Shown here piece by piece: positions 56,762-64,000 of a stretch of 64,000 nucleotides of DNA. The translations under genes were made by a program, and so were the position numbers. Position 1 is the stretch's first letter. Each line of letters starts with the position of its first letter. Source of the DNA: Chondrilla cf. caribensis (taxonomy: Eukaryota; Porifera; Demospongiae; Chondrillida; Chondrillidae); contig OZ026568.1 in assembly GCA_964020155.1 (NCBI GenBank), positions 1,731,320-1,795,319 of the forward strand. The letters are read 5' to 3'. The notes beneath the pieces are model-generated. The model ran no database searches. It saw only the letters and a program-made list of their open reading frames with translations, and had not been told where the DNA came from.

Positions 56762-57480
56762 CAGGGGCGTAGGAACAAGTGAGGCTGGTGGGGTTTTGGC
56801 CCCACCACTTTTGGGATTAGCTATCCTTGAAGAAAGCTTGAAGTTTGCCTATTGTTAACGACAGAACATGCTACAATTTTATTCATTTAAATTTCGATCA
56901 TTATCAAAAGTTGAAATGCTATGACTGAATATATTTCAATTACAATTACTCTCGCACAAATCCTCTGCCCAATTTCTTCTCGTTACCGGCATGACGGCCA
57001 TTTTGCACCGATTGCGCAATACTCGCGAAGGAATGTACACTGTATGACAGCCAGATTTGGTGTGTAACTCATTATTTTGTAATTGTGATGGACTAGTGTA
57101 CTAGATACTCCATAGTTAATTCTGTTGTTGTGTATTGATGTATAGTGCTACATAGGACCAATGGTATGTCCTAGCACCACTCAAATAATTATTGATTGAT
57201 TGATTGATTGATCGATATGACATTGTACATCTAGGTCTAGGACGCTTTGTGAACGAAGTCAATTCTGTAATGGCTAATTTGTATGTATGATTTTTGAATG
57301 CATTGATGTTTTGATTTAGTTTGAGTTCCTGTGCAGCACTGCTAAATTGACACGAAATGTACATAAACTAAGCATAATACGAGTGAATACATAGTATAAT
57401 AGGACTCATTAGCATAATTTCACCGCATATATTCTTGTAAGATTGGCCCCACCACTCGTTTTATGCTTCCTACTCCCCTG
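56762..57480. mobile_element. 719-bp TIR element, CAGGGG ends (hAT-like or similar)
   Basis: Starts caggggcgtaggaacaagtg, ends cttcctactcccctg, with gtggggttttggcccc-type repeats just inside; flanked by AACTA on both sides. Non-coding. Its right part alone remains at 30263-30423 upstream of ODC copy 2. Confidence 0.75.
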
Positions 57481-57481
57481 A

Positions 57482-57810
57482 ACTACGTAATTGCCAAAGT
57501 GAAATGTCCTGTGGCAGGGAAGGATCTTTTGTGGCAGCCATAAATATCCTAGGGGAAGAAATACGGCTACAATAACTGATCCCGGAACAGGCATTGCGAC
57601 TACAACACATCCTAACAGAAATGCTGCGGGAATTGAATATGGAATTAATACCAAACGTTGCAAAAGTACACGACGTCGTGAGAGTTTCTGTTTCCGTAAA
57701 CCTTCGTAAAATACCGTGGAAGTCATGTACAAGGTAGACCAGAGCCTTGCCCAAAGGCCGCTTCTCTCACGACGTTTTGAGGCATTCCATAAGGGCGGGA
57801 ACGATTGTCG
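57482..57810 (-). pseudogene. LETM-like membrane protein fragment upstream of ODC copy 4
   Basis: Minus strand: STLYMTSTVFYEGLRKQKL, RRRVLLQRLVLIPYSIPAAF, a second hydrophobic stretch, then LWLPQKILPCHRTFHFGN. The arrangement resembles the start of the LETM1-like domain in LETMD1 proteins (hydrophobic helix then PRQLLxRH-like). It may also be an unrelated first exon transcribed away from ODC. Low certainty. Confidence 0.35.
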
Positions 57811-57956
57811 CGTGACAGGTCATACTTGGAAATAGAATCATGGCTTTTCCAACAGTTAGATGTGGTTTTATGACATTGACGAAAATACTTCATTTAAATA
57901 GTTTCGCGTATGGTATGTATTCTTGTGATTCAGGAATATCTCTGAGACGAATCGGG

Positions 57957-60900
57957 ATGCAAATCAGGTATTGGGACAACAGTACCGGACACGATCAAGA
58001 GCTACTATCTGATCCCAAACTGCTCTCGCTGCCTCAGCGACAAATCGACTGCATTGTAACGCCCAATGGTACGACAATATCAGAGTTTCTAAAGACAATG
58101 GTCAAAGGACGGGAAGACCCATTCTTTGCTGTGGATCTTGGTCGCGTTCTTCGTCTTCACAAGCAATGGAAAAGGTTACTACCACGAGTCGACGTTTTTT
58201 ACGGTGAGGCCCAGGATATTGCTATAGTCTTGCTAACCATGGAGGTTAGAGAGATACCTCTGAGTGTTCACGTCACACACTCCCTTCACTTGCTTCTTGC
58301 GTACAGACACAGCCGCACTTTCTCTCCACATAGTACGTACCCTCTCATATTCCCAACAGACCGTAAACAATGTTACCCACACCTCAAGTTAGTACTCACT
58401 TTTTTTCTGATTTATCGTTGAAAGCAGCCTTTCTGTCAACATCATTTCCATCACTACTCCATCGAGCCCGGGTATATTGATGTAGATGTAATATTGTCCT
58501 ACTTAATGGCTATAGCCATATTATATCTGCCCCAGTACTGCCAGTAGCCAATTAGATTATGTTTGCCAAGTCATCTAATTAAAAACGTCAAAATGCGCAA
58601 ACCATTCAGAGATGAGCAACCAAATTCATAACCTAGACTATATGGCAGACTAGTATATAACATTGGGTGCATGGTTGTGACAGTGTTAAGAGATAGTGGG
58701 AAAGGTTAATGGCAATTTTTTGTATGATTGATGCAGTTACTGGTGGAGTCTGTGTTATATTGTATAGAACAGAGGTTTTGGGGCTGCCACCATAAGTTGG
58801 AGGGGCGAGTCAGATCCAGCTATGAACACTTTCTTTGGTATGGGTCTATGTCTCTCAAAGGTCCATTATTGATCAAAGCTGATTCTTATACCATATCATC
58901 TAGTATAATATTATGTTTCTTTTTCGAAGCTGTTGTTTTGTGCCTCATAAGACAGTTTGGCAGGCAAACAATAACTGAACTGAATTGTATTGAACTTTTG
59001 TACCAGGCAGGCTGCGCACCTTAAAAGCGATAACAGTCCTTCAACCTATATACACAAAATTGACTTTTTACCACCACATAACTCAACAGTGAGCAGTAGT
59101 CTACAGCTGATGGTCTGGGCCCTGTAAATTCTTATTAATCACATTCTACGCAGTCATCTACACATTATTCAATAATGACATGCATTTTATACTCTTCCTA
59201 ATGAGCAGTTGTAGTGATATTGACAACCTTCTATTGCAATGAAGTATTATTAGTAGAATATCCTTTGATAATGCATGGCATTTCTGACAACAGTTTCGGA
59301 AATTTGTGAAATTAGAACTTATATAGATCTAGATGCTGTTTGAGAATTCAGCTTGACACTGTCTGTTATGGGTTTGTATATATGGTTTTAGCCAGGTGTA
59401 TAATTATAGGTTCAGCTATATCCTTCTGATTCTGTGATTTAACTGTGCATAATATTATAATTATTATATTCACAGCTATGAAGTGTGATAACGACCCCAT
59501 TTTGCTTTTCCTGCTATCCCAACTCGGAGCTGGTTTTGATTGTGCCAGTAAAAAAGAAATAAGAACAATTCTTGACCTTGGGGTCCCCCCAGAAAAGATA
59601 ATTTATGCTAATCCAGTTAAGCAGATCTCCCATCTCAAGTAAGACTGTAATGTATCCTACTCGTGTTATAATGTTATTTAATGTTAATACAAAAGTTTAC
59701 TGTCTTCCTATTTCTTTCAGGTATGCTAAAAATAATTGTGTGCATAGGTCAACATTTGATAGCGAAGAAGAACTGAAAAAGACAGTTGAGATTGATCCCG
59801 AGGCAGAACTTGTGCTTCGGATAAAAGCTGATGATGAAGAAGCACTTCTTGTCCTTGGGACCAAATTTGGGGCTACCCTACCTGAAGCCTACCATCTCTT
59901 GGATGTAGCAAGGGACATGAATGCTAAAGTGATAGGAGTGAGGTCAGTTGTTGTATCTACATGCAATGTTCATATTTTCATTTTGTTTGGCATGCATATG
60001 CATGTCAGTGTTTCAAACCATTTCGACTAGCCCCTATATTTTTGCGAAAGGACGATCGTGGTTGGCTGTTGCTCATTGTAAAACCAGTATCCATGATTCC
60101 AACCAAAACAATTAATTATTGAATAAAAGTTGATGTTTTAGCTACTATGCTGTAACCTTCATCAGAACATGCAAACAAACACATGCAGAAACAGTTATTT
60201 AAATAGAAGTTTGTAGGGGGCAGAGTTTGGAGCTTGCGCATAGGAAGACGTCATGATGAATGTTGCTTTAATAGTGGTTTCCAGCAATCCGCGATGGCTG
60301 TCCCCTGGTCTCTGTTAAGAAGTTTGCTAGCTTCTGCAAGAGAAATGTGCATGGTTTCTTTAACAAATAAGGTGGAATTGTGTTTGGCCTGGTCCAGGAT
60401 GGATGTGTTGCTAAATAATTTTATAGATATATAGATATTTACTGTGCAATGCATTATTTTGTCAGTAGGCTTGCTAATCCCATATAGCTGACTGTTGCTT
60501 TGATAATATTAGATTGTTCACTATAATTGTTTCCATTTCTACCATAGCTTCCATGTTGGCAGTGCATGTCTCAATCCGTCTGCCTACAGCAGAGCCATTG
60601 AGATGTCACACTGTGTGTTTGAGTATGGGAAGACTGTTGGATATAATTTCAAGCTCCTGGACATTGGAGGGGGATTCCCTGGACATCGAGGGGGTGACAA
60701 ACTCTTTGAAGATATGTCATGTGCTATCAATAGCTCATTGCAGAAATACTTCAACGATGACAGGATCACAGTGATTGCTGAACCAGGGACATACATTGCT
60801 AGGTCTCTTTCAACATTAGCTGTTCATGTTATAGGCAAACGACTAGTTAAACAGGAAGATTGCTCAGAAGTAAGATTTGCACTCTTTTTGTCTTTATCGT

Positions 60901-61424
60901 CATATCAGATTCAGTCACTATATGCCTAATGTTTCAGTATATGTTCATTATTGCAATGCACTGTACTTTTGCCATAGACTTGGATGTATTACATTAATGA
61001 CAGTGTATATGGATCGTTTGTTCACTACAAGGGATTTAACGACTCCACAAGTCGTCCCAGTTTACTCTTCTCTTCACAAAATGACCATTTCAGAAAATCA
61101 ACAAAGGCAATTATATGGGGTCAAACTTGTGATAGTGCCGATGAAGTCATTAGTGACATTTCTCTTCCCGAACTGAATATCGGTGACTGGCTGTACTTTG
61201 AGAACATGGGTGCTTACACTGGAGTAGCACATTCCCCCTTCAACGGATTCCCCAAGCCACAGTCACTCTACTACATCTCAGAGAGTGATGCAGCTGGAAT
61301 GGTATGCAATTTGCGGGTTATAATGTGTTAGTTCTTTATTAATGATATAGTCTGGCTGACGTTAATGTTCTATTTTGTCCTTCAGTTCAAAGTCCTCAAG
61401 TCAGGAATGTTCATAACAGTTTAA
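57957..61424 (+). CDS. ODC1: Ornithine decarboxylase, copy 4 (six coding exons)
   Basis: Exons 57957..58203, 59476..59638, 59721..59942, 60548..60869, 60978..61301 and 61386..61424 give 438 residues with all GT-AG junctions kept. Markers as in copy 1: [57 protein letters not shown], end ITV. It reads GFNDSTSRPSL where copies 1 and 3 read [11 protein letters not shown], so the residue before the substrate-binding Asp (human Tyr331/Asp332 region) is Asn; the exon 5 end reads DAAGM. It is the most compact copy (3.5 kb), lacking the RT fragment. The open frame extends upstream to an ATG at 57840. It is followed by MRPL35 and CHMP7, as in the block after copy 2. Confidence 0.9.
60075..60412 (-). 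mobile_element. Penelope-like element fragment, truncated (ODC copy 4)
   Basis: Keeps one inverted arm (60130-60180) and the last part of the nuclease region (minus strand: [20 protein letters not shown]), then ends at a deletion near 60412. The arm's GAAAC has become AAAAC. Confidence 0.65.
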
Positions 61425-61836
61425 ATTGATGAAATCACCAGGGTTTATTTGGTTGCTGTAGCTTAACTGAATTGAATACAACCAATAACTGAAAGTCTAG
61501 ATCTGGGTCTAGAATAAAAACTAATTCTTGCATATTATATATTATATAATATAGCTATCTTTATTATTATAATAATCTATTCATAATTCCAAGTTGAGAA
61601 AGACTATAATATTATATGCAATATCATATATGGTGCAACCATGCAATACATTGAAAATTACATCAACCATGCATGCATATTTAATATTAATACTAATAAA
61701 ATTAAAGCAGCTTTGAATTTCCTTATCATGACTGTTATAAGGGTAGTACTACATAAGATACTGATTCCAGACACATACAGAAGACAGTTTTGAAGAAAAA
61801 CGGAAACATCAAATATAGAGGAGATAAACCAAAAGA

Positions 61837-62259
61837 TCACAAACATAACATCTTCTTAATGAGTTTTGTCTGCTGCTTGTTACAATACGCGGGTCTCTTT
61901 ATCGCCCTCCTTGCTCGTTTGTTCTTGCGCTTTTGGCGTCGATTCCGACCTGCCTTCCAGTATTTTACTTTACCTGAACCTGTGACCTTGAAACGCTTCA
62001 ATACTGCTTTCACTGACTTCTTTTTACCTTTTCTTCGGCTGCAGACTACCAAAGTTCGTTTTAGGATCTGTGTTGGACAAGACTCGGTAGTCGTCCATAA
62101 ACAAGTTTTCGGTGTCCCATTCGCATAAGAAGTCAAACTCCTCCACGACCTTAAAGTTATATGTTTCCGAGTACGTATAGATTGTAAACAGCGAGGCTGA
62201 AGTAATGAGTTTTTAAAACCAAATTTTGAACTCACGTTTTGAAGCAACCTGAACGCCAT
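61837..62259 (-). CDS. MRPL35: Mitochondrial ribosomal protein bL35m
   Basis: Single exon, 140 residues from the ATG at 62259. The first 50 residues (MAFRLLQNVSSKFGFKN, then SIRTRKHITLRSWRSL) are basic and acid-free, as in a mitochondrial presequence. The C-terminal part has the bL35 core: RRKGKKKSVKAVLKRFKVTG, SGKVKYWKAGRNRRQKRKNK and RRAIKRPAYCNKQQTKLIKK. It is a small rRNA-binding protein of the large mitoribosomal subunit. The start codon is only 19 bases from the CHMP7 start on the other strand. A second, frameshifted copy lies at 40366-40787 and a tiny relic at 30201-30262. The intact frame here suggests this is the working gene. Confidence 0.87.
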   Translation of the reverse strand: MAFRLLQNVSSKFGFKNSLLQPRCLQSIRTRKHITLRSWRSLTSYANGTPKTCLWTTTESCPTQILKRTLVVCSRRKGKKKSVKAVLKRFKVTGSGKVKYWKAGRNRRQKRKNKRARRAIKRPAYCNKQQTKLIKKMLCL

Positions 62260-62278
62260 TTTGCCAGCAAAAATTAAA
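62260..62278. promoter_or_regulatory. 19-bp gap between divergent MRPL35 and CHMP7 start codons
   Basis: The two ATGs face away from each other with only tttgccagcaaaaattaaa between. The 5' leaders must overlap each other's coding sequence or be leaderless. The same spacing (19 bp) is kept in the older copy at 40788-40806. Confidence 0.6.
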
Positions 62279-62867
62279 ATGGCTGCTCCTACAGAATCCC
62301 TACGGACATGTACAGATTGGTCCAAACCGACGGAATGGTCAGATACAGAAAGGATGCATTATCTTATGGCCCCATTCCCTCCGGACAAAACATCTGTGCC
62401 GGAAGAAGATTCTAAATTTGTATTTTGGTCGAACATAATCATTAAAAGTACCACACAACTAAATAGGATATCATTCAGTATCAGTGAACTGGAGGACAGA
62501 TTCGTGTGGAATTCACTACGACCGAAATCACTCCATCCAGTTTTATCTACTATGGAAAGAAAGGGATCCATAGTCCGAGTCGATTCGTACATTAAGCAAA
62601 TTGAACAGAAGAATGGGCTGATGTCTTGGAGTTTATCTCTTGTTTCACAGTCGTTGTCGTGGACGTGGAGGTATGTTACTGGTTCTCACCAAAGTTCCAA
62701 GCCATATCAGGGCAAGTATGTAATGGTTGACAGACTACAGGTGAGTTAACAGCAGGGAGCTTTGGTTATATAAATATACTGTAATATATTGTACCATGAT
62801 GCGATGGTGTTTCTTTGATTAGGGCCAAGTGTATAATTCACTAATACACCTCATTAATATTTACAAG
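62279..62867 (+). CDS. CHMP7: CHMP7 (ESCRT-III-related), 5' exons only
   Basis: Exon 1 62279..62740 (154 codons, donor CAG/GTGAGT) and a possible exon 2 62823..62867. The start MAAPTESLRTCTDW, then DTERMHYLMAPF, FWSNIIIK, ISFSISELEDRFVWNSLRPK and MSWSLSLVSQSLSWTWRYV follow the N-terminal winged-helix region of CHMP7, which recruits ESCRT-III to the inner nuclear membrane for nuclear envelope sealing. Beyond exon 2 the frame stays open to 63182 (RSSLCAHISLN), possibly coding or read-through. The Snf7-like core is not found before the window end, so the gene is either continued outside or truncated. Divergent from MRPL35. Exon 1 call is good, exon 2 weak. Confidence 0.75.
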
Positions 62868-63533
62868 GTGTATAAGTTCCCTGTAACAAGTAGATCAAGT
62901 TTATGTGCTCACATTAGCTTGAACATGGAAACATGCCATCGAATTCGAACATATCAATATCAAATTAAACTCTTTCCTCAAACCAAGCCATCAACAAAAC
63001 TAAATTTCGATCACATTGATAGATCGAGGACGGCTAGAATTTCACTGGAAAGAGACAATCGCATTGCACTCCTACTAGAAACAGTCGGGTTATGCAGTGT
63101 TCCCCCAGAAATAAAGAGGGGGGGGGAGGAGGTCACTATGAATGTTTTGATGTATAATTACCAATATTGCTTTAACACTTAACACAATATTATTAATCTT
63201 ATTCTAACAAAGAATGTTGTCACAGAGCAGAGAATGGGGGGAGAGCGCCCTGGTACCCCCCTTTGGGGGAAATCCTGGGTTATGTATTTACTGAATTGAG
63301 ACATTTGGGTCATGTATGTAGTAGATAGAGACCGACAGCTTACTTTAAGATTTTGTATCTTGTACCAAACAGCTTGGCTCTCGAAATAATTCGGCCATTT
63401 GTATAGGTAAGAATCTGAAGTACATAAAATGTGAGAGAAAGAACAAGTTGAATGAAGAGAGGCAGCCAAAGCAAGTAACCTACATCCGAAGGCACAGCCT
63501 GTGAATGTCTTGCATCATGGTACAAGATATTTA
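62868..63533. other. Unassigned; possible CHMP7 intron or continued coding
   Basis: An open frame runs to 63182 in phase with exon 2. After that no domain is seen. A GGGGGGG run lies near 63119. Confidence 0.4.
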
Positions 63534-63619
63534 TACAATGGGAACGGAAGTTTAGTGATTAACACCTTCGGGCTCCACCCTCAGGTGTTTTAATCGCTGA
63601 ATCTTCCGTTCCCATTGTA
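63534..63619. mobile_element. 86-bp hairpin MITE
   Basis: tacaatgggaacggaag and cttccgttcccattgta-type ends are inverted; inner arms (agtgattaacacc / ggtgttttaatcgct) pair too. Nearly the whole unit folds on itself. Confidence 0.75.
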
Positions 63620-63624
63620 TAACA

Positions 63625-63840
63625 GTTATGCAATGGAAGATTCAGCAAATTGTGGCAGATTAATGTTATAGGGTAAACCTATAATGTTAATCCGCCACAA
63701 TTCGTTTTCAAAGAATATGGTGGATTAACGAGTTTGGCGGATTAACTGGATATTCATTGGTACTTGTACATTATAGTGATACTGGGAAATTGTGGTGGAT
63801 TAAAACGTTTGGCGAATTAACAAAAATTCACTGTACATGT
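63625..63840. repeat. Repeats of GGCGGATTAA / TTAATCCGCC type
   Basis: Several units of tggtggattaa / ttaatccgcc in both orientations, ending ttcactgtac. It resembles a degraded MITE with CAGTG-type end. Another partly inverted unit (agcaccggcac ... gtgcttaataagg) starts near 63920 and runs off the window. Confidence 0.45.
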
Positions 63841-64000
63841 ATACAATTAAACATAAATATTATAAATATAATAATATAAATCAGTCAATAAATATACTGT
63901 ATACCGTAAACGCTGGTTGTTAAGCACCGGCACTTATAGTTGTGGCAGCAAGGAAATAGGTGCTTAATAAGGAGCATGCGCTTAACAACGGTGCCAAATA

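Noticed and set aside
1..64000. CRISPR arrays, bacterial operons, tRNA or rRNA genes
   Set aside because: No regular spaced repeats, no Shine-Dalgarno-type gene packing, and no tRNA or rRNA sequence recognised by eye.

Overview
The window is eukaryotic and metazoan: AT-rich DNA, GT-AG introns of tens of bases to about 5 kb, and animal-type genes (mitochondrial glycine amidinotransferase, ornithine decarboxylase, bL35m, CHMP7). It is crowded with invertebrate-type mobile elements. A sponge or another early-branching marine invertebrate fits best. That placement is inference from gene style and repeat types, not proof.

Region 1 (0-17.3 kb). Two tandem, nearly identical sugar-porter-type MFS transporter genes (258-2838 and 5451-7913, + strand) are followed by a complete seven-exon L-arginine:glycine amidinotransferase gene (AGAT/GATM, complement 8596-17319). 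Sequence downstream of the first transporter matches an intron of the amidinotransferase gene, so the transporter-amidinotransferase pair was probably duplicated as a unit and one amidinotransferase copy lost. The largest AGAT intron carries a degenerate reverse-transcriptase element with terminal inverted repeats and a TA-flanked MITE.

Region 2 (17.3-22.4 kb). Foldback and inverted repeats, then a single-exon NNMT/PNMT/TEMT-family methyltransferase (complement 21317-22228), head-to-head with the first ornithine decarboxylase gene.

Region 3 (22.4-64 kb). Four ornithine decarboxylase (ODC) copies of six coding exons each. Copies 1, 3 and 4 are open; copy 2 is broken by a 4-bp insertion, a lost splice donor and a complete Ty3/gypsy-type retrotransposon with identical LTRs inside an exon. 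Shared insertions group copies 1+3 and 2+4. The duplication unit carried its downstream neighbours MRPL35 and CHMP7: intact MRPL35 and the start of CHMP7 follow copy 4, a frameshifted MRPL35 and a CHMP7 stub follow copy 2, and a small MRPL35 relic follows copy 1. Between copies 2 and 3 lies a nest of elements: an unclassified repeat family (two long copies), one split by a truncated LINE and the other by a complete 5-kb MULE encoding transposase, SWIM zinc finger, Ulp1-type protease and PHD finger.

How the genes may work together: amidinotransferase makes ornithine plus guanidinoacetate, ODC turns ornithine into putrescine, and a small-molecule methyltransferase and duplicated transporters sit beside them. 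The layout resembles an animal metabolic gene cluster for arginine-derived guanidine/polyamine metabolites. That is a hypothesis from linkage and family function only.
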